Source of the DNA: Apiospora phragmitis
Taxonomy: Eukaryota; Ascomycota; Sordariomycetes; Amphisphaeriales; Apiosporaceae
Direction: 5' to 3'
DNA: 64,000 nt
Assembly (NCBI GenBank): GCA_038363925.1
Contig: JAQQWL010000005.1
Coordinates: 124,001-188,000, forward strand
Under the pieces are notes generated by a model. That model did not search any database, was not told the DNA's origin, and was given only the letters and a program-made list of their open reading frames with translations. The stretch's first letter is position 1. Each line of letters opens with the position of its first letter. The translations under genes were made by a program, and so were the position numbers. Shown piece by piece: positions 22,681 to 34,391 of the stretch.

Positions 22681-25600
22681 AAGCGAGTAAGCGGGTATGT
22701 TAGTCAGGGTTCCTATCGGTCCTCTGCACAAGAGGGAGAGACAGCGTCGTCACAGCCCGAAACAAAAGATAAAATAAAATAATAGTAATAACAATTAAAA
22801 AAAAAAAGGACAATGTAGCCGCCGGTGCTTGTGTTATGTTGATGCCCGTCGTCACCGGGGCTGATGTTCTTCCTAATCTGGGACCACAGGCGAGAGCGGA
22901 GAAGGTCGAATAACCGTCTGACGATTCAGCGGTATGGTATTGTAACTGCGCTGTCTATCGCAAAGGGCCTAAGCAGGGGGTGGCGTGTTAGACTGGGGGT
23001 CTGATGTTTGACACACACAGATAGGTGATGCTGCACAGGTGGACTTTTTCGGCAAAGTAGCCCTGAACTTGGTCAGCTTGATGGTCAATGTCAAGCTTGC
23101 GCCAGATTGCCTCTTGTTGTAAGACTCGAGCGTGTTTCGTCAAGAGGTCTGGTCAGACTTGGGAATATGGAGCAGGTTTGCAGGACGCGGTTGAAGTTTC
23201 CTCTAATGGGATGGCGCAAGGGGTGAGTGGGTGGAGGGGAAGGAAAAATAGGAGAGGTGAAGATGGTGGTGGTGGTAGTGGTAGTGGTTGGAAAAGGGAG
23301 GATAAACGAGGCTGCAAGTCCCATACCTGTTCTGTTATACCTCGTGTCACTCAATGATGGGGAGAGTGGGAGAGAGCGCGAAAGGAAAAGACCGAGACTG
23401 AGAACGAGCGAAAGAAGGAGTCAAGCTCCATCCATGAAGCTTGTGTGTTTGCATTGCTAAGAGAACATCGGGTCATAGTCTCTATGTAACTCGCACCAGC
23501 AAATCTTTTCGTAATTGCTAGGGGACGATTCACAACATCTGGCCCAGTCATCATATGTACTTGCAATGATCGACAGGCAGTCTGGAGGGGAGTACCAGCG
23601 TCGGAAAGGTGCATCAACGTGTGTTGCCTTCACTTGCATGAGACCCACCCCATAGCCATGTGCCAGAGATTGGTGTGTCTTCGTTAGCTTACATGTCCAA
23701 TGTCTTGGAGCGAATCTGGGATCTCGCGCGGACGTGGGGAGACGGACACCTAGCAGCGGCAGGCTATGTAAGTAGAAAGTAGAGATGATGGAAGAATGGG
23801 GTTGGGGTTGGGGAAGGGCAGCTAGTATTATCCCCGCGGCGATCCCCAAGATAGCCGTTCTGAGATTGGCCAGCCTCCCTCGCCGTTCCTCTTGCGATCG
23901 AGCAAGGTAGCGGGCGGGTGAGCTGATCCGGTCTCACAGCACAACACACACACGAAGGGGGGCGGTCCAATGACAGCTGGCGTCATCACCCTGGGCAAGC
24001 GTCACCTGCCTGCTGCCAGGTACGGATGATGTGCAGGGTAGTAGTGTGTGTGTACTTCACGCGGTCGAGACAAGGGCCAAGAGAGGGAGAGGGAGGGTGA
24101 GAGGTAGAAGATGTGAGGAAAGCAAATCGTACACCATCTCGTGTAACATGATTCGAAAACTCAGTGGATAGTAAGCTGAAACCAGACATCTCGCTCATCG
24201 AGACCCTGGAGATTGGGGTTGTAAAGGAAACGAAGATTTGAAATCACAGCCCAGATGTTCCCCAGCATCTCCTCTCCGCGCCCCGACCGAGATGGCCCAT
24301 ATGGTACACACCCTGTATGAATGCATGTAATGTAATATAAGGTAATGTATGTATGTACTTCTTGGGCCGCGGAGAGGCGAGGCCGAAACGCCTGATCTCT
24401 CAACAGATATGACTTGTATGTGATCCACGGAGTAACGTGCTGTACGCGGCAATGATGAGGCCAAGTAAGTGACAGATAACGAAGTCCCTGAGAGCTTGAG
24501 TGAGGGGAACGGAGATGGGCAAGCCTGGGGCAAACATGGTGATGAAGATTTCTGATGGCGATGTGATATCTGTTGACGATGGGCCACACACCTGCTTCTT
24601 CGTCTCACTGAAAAAGGCAAACGCGTGATACGACGACAGCGTAACCTCTTTGGTGTATCCCAGGTGGCCTACTTACATAGCAGATGTACTTACTTTACGG
24701 CGTGCTTGGCATATAGAAGTAAGGGCGTATCCAGACTGAGGAAAGGCGACGAAGACTCCCAGCAAACGGCGTGACGCAAGATGCAGGACGCAAAACATCG
24801 TCATCCTCCAAGAAGATGTAGCATTATATGCCAAGTGATAGCTGCACAACATTGGAACCGCTTCTTTGGCTCGGTATGGCTAACGTCTTCTAGGCCTCTT
24901 GTACCAGGCAAGCGGAGTCCAATGTCTATCTCTGGCCAAGGACAGGGGAGGCAGGCGTGAATGGCAGGCAGGCAGCTATGTATGTACTTCAGGACAAACG
25001 GAACTTCACCGGGCAACCGGGGAAGCTTTCCTGTCATTCCTAGAGACACGATGGGCCATGCAGTGCGAAGGAAGCCCGTTGGGTCAGGCCAAAGGAACCT
25101 CTGCAACAGGGGGCGGACGTGGCGATTGGATTGTTCTTGTTGTGAGGAAAAGAGGGTGGGGAGAGGAAAATAGTACGATGGTTGCTTCCTCATCCCAGAA
25201 AAGAATGCAGCAGGCTGGCAGGGCAAGCAAGCAAACACACAGAAAAGGGCCGCGCCGTTGAAGAAGTGTAGTAGCATTGGCAGCAGCCTGCTCTGCATCT
25301 GTCATGTTTGCTTGCCTCTCTCTCTCTAAAAGCGGCGGGGGTGATGGTGGTGGTGACGGTGGTGACGGTGACCATCATTACCATTAGGGTGGGGATGCCA
25401 ATAGCCTGGTTTGACGACGACAGGTATAGGGCAAACGGGGTGCCTCTGACAACTGCCTTCTCTAACAGTTACACAGCTCCATCACTTGCAGCAAGAGGCG
25501 TAACGTCTTCTGTTGCCGTAATCGATACTAATTCACTTGCAAGTATTACCGCTACCGCTTCGCCCTGTCCCCTTGTGATGCCAGTAGTTCGCTCTTAGGG

Positions 25601-28600
25601 TACGTATACATAGTTATGTATCTGTCGCCGTGGGGGTCACAGCTGAGACAAGTGTCGCTGGTTGTCGTGTGTTTCCCTCTGGATCTTCTCTCCATGGCAG
25701 GCCAAGGAAGGTCGTATCGAATACACATAAAGCCACTGGCAAGCAAGCAGTGTGAGGCACGAAACCTGAACACGTAGGGTTGTCCCAAAATGCATCTTTC
25801 GGGCGCTTCGTTCTGATGGCGTCGTTTACCTCACGGGCGTGTTCTTCGTGTTGGGGGAAGAAAAGCTGGTATGTACATACTAACAATGTACAGCCAAAAG
25901 AATGGCCTGTCACAACAGGAGATGATAGGAGGTTCGCTCAACTTCTGACAACTTCTTGTGCTTGTTGACCTGTCACTTGTCAATTTTCACGTTTTCGCTT
26001 TCCTTTCCTCGTCTCTCTCACTCTCGAAAGCGAGCGAGGGAAAACGGACGAGCTTGACAGATTGCCGACAAAGCAATGCCATGGAGCGATCCGATTCGCC
26101 AGGCGAAGACACTTGCTTGGAGAAAATCGGGTAGCAGTAGGGCAAGGAGGGAGGGCAGCCACCCCGCTGTCCAGTTTGCGTCCCGGCACTTGGGAAGCTT
26201 TCACCGTGTGTCTTGCTTGACAGGCGCATAAGCGTCTATCTTGATTGGCCGGGTACGATGGGCTCGCCCATGATGCAACGTACATAGCCGGGACCCTGCT
26301 ACAGGGCTGGCTGGCACGGATCATATCATCTAGATATTCCAGATAGGCGCAGATAGGCGATACGAAAGGGAGGGGCGCCACGAGGTGTCATTGACAGATT
26401 TCAAGCAAATCGGGGACTCCCTCCCGGACGCCCAGGCCCAGCCCAGGGTCTCGGTCTCAAAACGCCTCATCGCTACTTGCCTGTTCCGTTGTGGCTCAGA
26501 CATACCGCTCTCCGCGAACCCGGTTCTGCAAGAGAGTGATTGATTTTTGTTGCGGGGGGAGAGACCAATCGAAGCCGTCCACGCTGGTCCGCGTCATCGC
26601 CCTCGTTCCGTACCTACATAACCTACATATTATGTAGGTAACATGTCAAAACCCCCGAGGATGGACGATGATACCAATCCCGTTCGCGCAGCCTCTTTCT
26701 ATGTGCGCGTGTACAAGGAAGAGCACGACACACACGTCCTCGAGGGTTGGGTAATCGGGTCACTTTCCATTCGGCAGGCAGACCGGCTTCAGACCCGGAA
26801 AAGGTGGTGCGAAGCAAGCAGGCCATTCTCTGGCTACACTTCAATCGAGGACAGGCGAATGGCACACGAAGCTCAAGTACTTACCTTGGCGCCCATGGCC
26901 GGCTTGGCTTAGTCATTAGACGCTGAGTCGTTCCTCACCTTAAGTAGATGGCCCCCACGTAAGAACTTGGGACTAGAGGTGCTGTCTTGTCGGTCGGAGT
27001 ACAGTGGTTAGTCATCAGCCAGTTCGTGAGGGCAGTCAGCTAGAGACAAGCACTGGCTGGTACATAAGGTGGTATCTCGATGGCGGCGCCATCCTCTGAT
27101 CGATTGCTGCAGCACGCACAGCAGCCGACAGCAGGCGCAAGTAGACCCGAGAGGGCAGCGGAGATTTCAATCCTCCCACTTCCTCCAGTCCTGCAGCGGA
27201 AAGCGGCAGTGGGCTGGCTTTCCATGGTCGCACAGGACATGCAGCTACCCGATGCAGCGTCGGACCTGACCAATTGGAAGCGGGGCGAACAAGTTGCTAT
27301 ATTGAGAAGACGAGGGCGCAGTGACCATTGCCCCAAGTAGATGGGTACTTACTTTAGTTGCCGACTTACTTACTGTACCGTAGCTGACCCGGGGAAGGGG
27401 TCTACCCCTTTGTCGGTGCTGAATATTGTGAGTTGAGTAGTTCCGTACGTCAATCTTTGCATGAGCCGGTCCCCTGTCGTCGCCTCAGCTGTTCTATCTT
27501 CGCAGCCAATACGCGATTCTGCTATCAATAGGCTGAAGGGCGCGACTGTTTCGGGAGACAGGACAGGATATTACTAGTCCCCCGCCGCCCACATGCTAGG
27601 CGCGGGCATTGGGAAACCAAGACATGTCTTTCACGCGGTCGCAGATGTATAGGTCAGCTCCGGGGGAGGTTTCGTGGTGCGTCCGTATTGAAGAGGGAGG
27701 CACTATCCGCGCTTTTCATGGCGATGCCTACCCCGTTCAAAGCAGTATGTAGGAATTCAGATACGAAGAAGTGGAACCCCCAATCTCGTCAGATATAGCC
27801 AAATAAGCCGGAAAAGATATCATGCCATGCAGCCATGTCTTCTAACATGAAGAACCCATTTAATGAAGGGGTCGACGGAGTGGGTTGTTGTAGGATCACG
27901 ATAAGCCTTGTGGGAACCGCCGTCGTTCGTTGCTGAAGACGGCAACCGGAGGAGCTCAGCACATGACATGTGGGTTGTGCTGGCTGGCCGATGTTGGGAC
28001 TCGCTCGTCTAACATTGCCTCTTGGTGCAGGTCTGGATGCAGTATGTAGTATGTAGGTGGCGCGGGTGCGTTCCCGACCATTCGACAGGGCGCCCGTTCT
28101 CTCTTTCTCTCGACAGTTTGGGATAGATATAGCACGGCGAGCGATAATGCATTGGCCTACTGCAGAATCTGACGATGATGTCTGAGGTTGGAAGATCTAA
28201 TAAAGTGAGGCCGGGGGAGGGAGCCGGATGTTGGTAGCCGGCAGCCACCGCAGTCCCTGGCATCTCAGTTTTTCCCTTCCTTCTCAGTCCCTTCGATCGG
28301 CCTTCTACGACGTGTTACATGACCATGCAGGTAATCGGTGTCTGCGTATGTATGTATGTATGTGTGTTTTGTTTGTAGATTATTTCCAAGACAAACAGAT
28401 TGGGCTGGCTTATGGACCTCAAGCTGCAGGTTACTTACATCCAGGCAAGTCACGAGTCGGCTACTGCGAACGGGATGCTGAACATGCGGTTTTGGGGCGC
28501 GCCGTCTCGTCTTATCTTGCCTTCTGCTGTATTTGGAAGATTTCCCCGATGTTCCCCATCTTTCGTGGATATCCGCGCCTGGCGTGTGAGGGAGCGAGTC

Positions 28601-29717
28601 TGGAGACTGAAGCCTGGACTTCTGGGATGGTCCGACGATAATCAAATGGCCTCGTCGCGTGACCAATAAGGCATGAACAATTTTCTTATTTGACACTCGA
28701 AGATGGTCGAAAAGGGCAGTCAGGCAGTGGCCAGAACCAATTGGATGGATCCAGAGGGGACCAAAATGGAGATTCCCTTGTGGCCAGAGCCCACTTGCGC
28801 CAGTTGCTCGTAGGTAATTGCTGGTCAGCTCCATGTGTCATGGCAATTGGCTTGAGGCGGTAGGCGGTCACTATCTCTTCTGGTTACTAGCAGTTTCAAA
28901 AAATGGGAATGCGGTGCGCACCAATGGCAATTGGCTCACACCGATAGCTGACATCAGTTGCGGACCGCTTATCGCCGGTACAGGAGCCCACCCCCCCCCC
29001 TGCTGGAGCTGATTAGGAAGTAGGCCAGCAAGGCCAAGAATGGAGTGCGCTGATGTCAGTTCTTGGAAATACCAACCTCCAATCTTGTGAGGTCACGAGG
29101 TGCACCATGCTCGAATGCGACAGGAGATAAGCCGTGCCAAAGACGTCAACTCCAACCAAGATCAGGCCTTTCTTTTACTAGGAGGAATTGGTCAACTGCC
29201 AGGCTCTCCGCGTTCCAGTGCTTTTAGCGAATCCACTCAATGTTGGGGTGCATTGGAAAAGGTGGCTCTCTTCAGGGGGTCGCTTCGAGGGTCTACCGCT
29301 ATCTCTGCTATCCAACCATAGGCCGACCTGCTTATCACAGCCTAATGGCCCCTACTTTAAGCTTCTCTTGCGCCCATGGCGCAGCTGGTGCCACTCCCAC
29401 TTCCCTGCACTCCCTGTTCTGCCACTGGCTCATGCCACCCCCGAGGGCCGGTGCCAGGGGGGTCGTTATCTCCAACCCTTGCTATTCACTTGCTGGAGAA
29501 GGCAAGTCGCAAGTCCCAAGACGAAGAGCCAAGCCAGCCTCATTTGGTAGCCTCCATTCCTCCGGTATTGTCACCGGCCAGCACCTATCTCGTCCCTCTT
29601 TGGAGCTGCTGAAGTGTCCAGATAGGCCTTGCTGGCTAGTGGCCCATCAGCTTGCCAACTCTATCTGGGGTTCCGACCAGTCGGATGCATGGGACCTTGG
29701 CAACGACTCGCGAGGAG
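22681..29717. other. Long gene-poor region upstream of the Zn2Cys6 gene
   Basis: No ORF in these ~7 kb shows domain signal or plausible splicing continuity; all are short with random composition. The region holds GGT-type triplet runs (23260-23290, 25335-25370), GTATGTAC/TACCTA words and a palindrome at 26621-26639. It probably contains a long leader and regulatory DNA of the Zn2Cys6 gene, and perhaps unrecognised non-coding transcripts. Confidence 0.4.
26621..26639. repeat. Palindrome ACCTACATA-T-TATGTAGGT
   Basis: A perfect 9-bp inverted repeat around one base, preceded by another copy of the ACCTACATA arm. Confidence 0.6.
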
Positions 29718-29726
29718 TATATATAA
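29718..29726 (+). promoter_or_regulatory. Orphan TATA-like element
   Basis: TATATATAA lies in a GC-mixed context on the plus strand. No coding sequence starts within several hundred bases; the permease ATG is 1.2 kb downstream. It could serve a non-coding transcript, a long leader, or nothing. Confidence 0.25.
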
Positions 29727-29746
29727 GCCTCCGTCAGCTCCCTCGC

Positions 29747-29773
29747 GCACACACACACACACACACACACACA
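29747..29773. repeat. (CA)n microsatellite
   Basis: About 13 CA units directly downstream of the orphan TATA-like element. Confidence 0.8.
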
Positions 29774-30937
29774 GCTTTTTGACTCTGCATGAACCAACTT
29801 CTCGGGTCCTTCCAACGATGGCTGAGATTGGGTTTCTGTCCTTCCCCCGCGTGCCCACATAAAGCCAGCAGGAGCCGAACGGATTAAGACACAATGGTGA
29901 CGAACACGAAGAAATGACTCGCCCCTCCTTTGGAGCAAAGCCACTCTGCGGCCTCGCGGTGGTTTGTATGTGGAATTGGTGAGGTAACAGAAACCACGTC
30001 ACCAGGTCCACTCTCATCAGCGAACACTGGTACGACTTTTTTTTTTTTCAATTGAGTCTGCCACGATGGAGCATGGGCCCGGCTACGACAGCCTAACAGA
30101 GCAAGACCGCGAAAACGGCCGTTCAATCTTGGGAGATGCCCACATGGCGGCAGCGACCATCTCCCACGGCTCGAGCCATGCAACAGATCCAATTACACAA
30201 TCAGATGGACTAGGAACAGTTTATGACTAACCAAAAGGTAACAAGAAGTCATCTCCAGACCCGATCAACCGGTTGGCTCCGTCGACTCGTCGTCGCATCT
30301 TCCTGTGTACAGGCAAGATAGGCAAGATGAGCAAGATGCGATGTTGAGTAACTGAGGGATTTCAATGGGGCCCAAAGAGGGTTTTCCCGCCACCGCTTTG
30401 TCGGCGTGTCGGTCAGAAGCCGACCGAAGAGGTCTAACGCCGCAGCGACTGGCTGGACTGGCTGCTGACTGAGGGAAGTTGGAAGAAAAAAAACCGGATC
30501 AAGAACAGGAGCCATCTTACTCGAACCGTGGCCCCGTCCGTGTTTCGCTTCCAGATAACAGTCCGGCCACCCTGTTACAGACATGCCTGACTACCGACCC
30601 AGGCTTGCACGGCGCCCCGGGGGGGGAAGAGATATGTAGCAGTAGTAATCCTGACCCACCTAGGGCTCGTTTTTTATCGTTGCTACCTCGGCCGCATTTA
30701 AGAGGCGCTGGAGTCTCTTTTGAATAAATTTTACGCCAGAGAATCCTCCCCGAGTCCCAACTCTCTCCGTCCGTCGTGTGCCTCTGTCGCTTATTGCCCG
30801 TCCCTTCCCCTCCCTCAGCGCTCCCTAATATACCGCTGTCCGCTGCGTTGTGTCTTGTCGCGTGCCGAAATTCTATATTTGTCACACCCCCGAGGCAGAG
30901 CGAACCTTGTTTCAACAACCCCTCTCCTAGCACCGCC
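29774..30937. other. Upstream region of the amino acid permease gene
   Basis: No gene is recognised. The last ~200 bases are pyrimidine-rich (CTCTCTCCGTCCG, CCCTTCCCCTCCCTC), as is common in fungal leaders of well-expressed genes. Confidence 0.4.
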
Positions 30938-32458
30938 ATGATGCAGGAACGCAACCACGACGACGGCATCTTTCAGGCCTCGGCCGACACCAAGACCAAC
31001 GGCTCGACCGACCTGAGCGAGAAGGATGGAGTGAAGATGATGACACCGCAGTCACAGAGCTCCGTGGACAACGGAGTCGGCCAGATAACGGAGTTGGAGG
31101 CGCAAAAGGCGGCCCTCGGAGACGCCCACTTCCACCGCCTCGGCTGGAAGCGCCTGACCGTGGTCCTCATTGTTGAGGCCATCGCCCTCGGCAGTCTAAG
31201 TGTGCCTTCTGCATTTGCGACGCTGGGTATGGTGGCCGGTGTGATCCTGACCGTCGGAATCGGCCTGATCGCCATCTACACCAGTCACATCGTGGGACAG
31301 GTTAAGATCGCCTTCCCCGAGGTCTCCCACTACGCCGATGCGGGCCGGTTGATGATGGGCCGGTTTGGCTACGAAGTGATTGGCGCCATGTTCACCCTGC
31401 AATTGACCTTCCTGGTGGGCTCGCACACGCTCACCGGCACCATCGCCTTCCTGAACATCACCAACAACGGCACCTGCTCCGTCGTCTTCGGTGTCGTCTC
31501 GGCCATCATCCTGCTCGCGCTGGCCATCCCGCCCTCGTTCGCTGAGGTCGCCATCCTGGGCTACATCGACTTCGTCTCCATCATCGCCGCCATTCTCATC
31601 ACCATCGTGGCCACGGGCGTCACCGGCAGCCACCAGGAGGGCGGCCTGGCCCAGGCCGCCTGGTCCGCGTGGCCCAAGGAGAACGTCACCTTCTCCGAGG
31701 CTTTTGTTGCCGTCACCAACATTGTCTTCGCCTACAGCTTCGCCGTCTGCCAGTTCTCCTTCATGGACGAGATGCACACGCCCAAGGACTACGTCAAGTC
31801 CATCTGGGCCCTGGGTTTGATCGAGATCTTCATCTACACCGTCACGGGCGCCCTCATCTACGCCTTTGTTGGTGTTGATGTCAAGTCCCCCGCCCTGCTC
31901 TCGGGCGGCGACCTCATGTCCAAGGTCGCCTTCGGCGTCGCCCTGCCCGTCATCTTCATCTCGGGCTCCATCAACACGACCGTCGTCGGCCGCTACATCC
32001 ACGGCCGCGTCTACAAGAACTCTGTCAAGCGCTTCATCAACACCAAGGCCGGCTGGATCTCGTGGTTGGCGTTGATCTCCTTCATCACCCTGATCGCCTG
32101 GGTCATCGCCGAGGCCATCCCCTTCTTCTCCGACCTGCTGGCCATCTGCTCCGCCCTGTTCATCTCCGGCTTCACCTTCTACTTCCCCGCCATGATGTGG
32201 TTCATGCTCATCAAGCAGGGCAGCTGGCGCTCCAAGGAGAACATCTGGAAGAGCATCGCCAACGCCATCGTCTTCATTATTGGCATGATTACTCTCGTCG
32301 CCGGTACCTACGCCGCGATTGTTGATATCGTAAGTTTGCTGCTCCGTATTCCACTCTTCAGGAAGAAGATTTCAAGTTGCTAACCTCATTCCCTCACACA
32401 GATGCAGCAATACAACCACGGAACCGTTAGAGGAGCGTTCACTTGCGCCCCCATCTAA
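30938..32458 (+). CDS. Amino acid permease, AAAP family (N-system / neutral amino acid transporter-like)
   Basis: Two exons (30938-32329 and 32402-32458) give 482 residues. The hydrophilic N-terminal ~70 residues are followed by about 11 membrane segments beginning LTVVLIVEAIALGSLSVPSA. IGLIAIYTSHIVGQVK, FSFMDEMHTPKDY and SGSINTTVVGRYIH are landmarks of the fungal AAAP proteins typified by Neurospora Mtr. It should act as a proton-coupled importer of neutral/aromatic amino acids at the plasma membrane; the substrate range is inferred from the family. The last exon adds MQQYNHGTVRGAFTCAPI and is needed for a normal C-terminus, since reading through the intron ends 17 codons later. The start context CACCGCCATG is strong. 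The first of two adjacent ATGs is used. Confidence 0.9.
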
Positions 32459-33260
32459 ACGTTTGGGTTTTTAGCTTTTTCTGGGCTGGCGGTGGGATTT
32501 CTTTTGGGTAGCTTTTTTCAGGGTCATGATTAAGCGCGCGCATTGCCGTGGGAGATGAGAGCATTTTCTCATCATTGTACAACAACAACAACAACTGGTA
32601 TACCAGAGGCGCAAGCGGCATTTTAGCCCCCTGTTTGTGGGCAAAATCGTATAGCCGATTCCCAATATGCTTCTTGCAAGAAGCATAAGCGCTTTTTGTA
32701 CAAAGACGAGAGGATTCGACGAATATTTATGATAAATGATGAATGATGACTTTGCTCGGGGAGGCCTTTGTGAGATATGTGCTTACTTGCTGATTCGTCG
32801 TATTGTACGGAGTATTGTCTGTCTATTGCCAATTGTAGTCATTGCAATAGCTCGGCACCTCGCAAGACTGGTGGTGTTCACTTGCCTTTCAACAGCACTA
32901 GCACGAGGCATGGCAGCGGCTGTCGTGTGACTGTCACGCATCTGCACTGCATTCATTGTAAGCTCTCTTGGTCGCGTGTGTCTATCGAACGAGCGGGTAG
33001 GATCATTAATCCAGTACAGCGCATATCAGCCCGTACTCGATCGGACCTGGGTGGAAGTTCCAGCAACATAGACCCTTAGAACAGACAATTCTTTCACATA
33101 CGACCATATCCTGCTGAATACTAGGGATCCCGTCCGCTCTCCCATATATAAGCAGCAGAGAGCTGAATTAGTACTAGGGTCGGTGACGACCTGGGAATCC
33201 TCGGTGTTGTATGTTTTTGACTATTTTTTTGCTCCTCCCAATATCACACTACATCGCGTT

Positions 33261-33320
33261 TCACTCTCAGGCATGGACAGGGCTTTATGTGTCAACCCCT
33301 TCAGTCAATGTTGGACTGTA
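33261..33320 (+). repeat. Copy A of a diverged duplicated segment
   Basis: It shares CACTCTCAGGC-TGGACAGG, ATGTGTCA, CCCCTTC-GTCAA and TTGGACTGTA with 35076-35141. The differences are mostly G/A and C/T changes plus a short indel. Confidence 0.5.
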
Positions 33321-33502
33321 ATTAGGGCCAGCCGACTGGTGTTGTCAAGCCCCTTGTGAGAATGGCCTTGCCGGCCGCGAGTCCACGCCATATTCGGTCT
33401 TAAAACGGAAGCTATTATATTACCATGTTCAACCAGCATGTAGTGACATACATAGTACCGGTTAACTACATGCTTCCAATAAGATACACCAGGAAATACA
33501 AC

Positions 33503-33579
33503 CGTAGCAGGCTTGTTGAAAGCTAGCTATGACCGCAGCAGTCGCTGTAGCTGCGGACTTATTGAAAGCTAGCCACGAC
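33503..33579 (+). repeat. Imperfect tandem direct repeat (TTGAAAGCTAGC core)
   Basis: Two units near 33503 and 33547 share GTAGC, then G-CTT-TTGAAAGCTAGC and ACGAC/ATGAC, differing mainly by transitions. Confidence 0.45.
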
Positions 33580-33690
33580 GAGCGATGCACGCTCCGTAGC
33601 ATCCGACCACGGACCAGCAATAGCTCAACTCAGGGGGCATGTGCTACACGACGATGACTAGAATCGACGCCTGAGTGTATCGATAGATGC

Positions 33691-34250
33691 TCAAGAGCAT
33701 CGCCACGACGAGATTCTATCGTTGAAGCCTTGGTCCTGAAGGTTTGGATAGGTGTCCTGATTGCCTCCAATGAAATTACCCGTGCAGCCAGCGTCCCTAC
33801 GGAGTTGGCAGGTTAGTGTGGGCTGAGGAGGAGTGAGGAACAGGAAGGGTCTCTTGGACATACTGCCAGAATCTGCATGAATGGGGTTGAGAATGGTCGA
33901 TGGAGCTGATTTTGTCTTTCAGGTTCGTGGGTACGCTTTCTGTTTGCCCACATAGCCAAGTTGTCAGTTAACAAGTACTACTTGGTCCACCGCAAATTTC
34001 TGGGGGGACTCACGGCAGACGCCCAATGCGACGAGGTTGAACGAAGTGCATTTTTGGAAGTTTGCGTCGAGGCACAGCTTCATGTCGACCGTAGCCCGGG
34101 GTGTGAGACTGTGCATCAAACTCCGCGGTAAGTGCTTTGCTACGGGATTAGTTGGAATGGATGGGATGCCTACTGCGATGACTCCCCGCTGGGTGCCGCC
34201 AATGCGAGGGCAGCCGACACCATAGCCAGAGCAAGTTGCATCTTGAACAT
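33691..34250 (-). CDS. Small secreted cysteine-containing protein (crystallin-like type), gene model uncertain
   Basis: Exon 1 (34250-34174) encodes MFKMQLALAMVSAALALAAP, a clear signal peptide with an ALA-A type cleavage region. Intron 34109-34173 joins in frame to exon 2 (34108-34014): LTPRATVDMKLCLDANFQKC, then FNLVALGVC. The last exon encodes DAGCTGNFIGGN, YPNLQDQGFND and ISSWRCS at the stop (33691). This resembles small fungal secreted proteins with a beta/gamma-crystallin-like pattern that end in a similar FND...S(F/W)RC motif. The junction between exons 2 and 3 is uncertain. Donor 34013 with acceptor 33873 keeps frame and gives 117 residues, but other donors or a one-base error are possible. 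I infer a secreted, disulfide-bonded effector-like or cell-surface protein. Confidence 0.5.
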
Positions 34251-34384
34251 GTTGGGCGTTGAGTGGAAACAGAGTACTGAAAGGGGTTTCAAGTTTTTGA
34301 AAGTTAAGGTATGGACGAATGTAGTGGCAGCTGGCCTGTTTATTGGATCATCCGTGGGCTACGGTACGAAGGAGGCATCCCCCC

Positions 34385-34391
34385 TTTTATA
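34385..34391 (-). promoter_or_regulatory. TATA box of the small secreted protein gene
   Basis: TATAAAA lies about 135 bases upstream of the ATG on the minus strand. It supports this locus being a real transcription unit. Confidence 0.5.

Larger units (their letters stand above)
32459..33690. other. Intergenic, with small direct repeats
   Basis: No gene is seen. It contains one copy of a diverged duplicated segment (33261-33320) and a ~44-bp-spaced imperfect direct repeat (33503-33579). Confidence 0.4.

Noticed and set aside
31196..32002. 268-codon minus-strand ORF, Asp/Gly-rich
   Set aside because: It is the antisense shadow of the permease coding exon.
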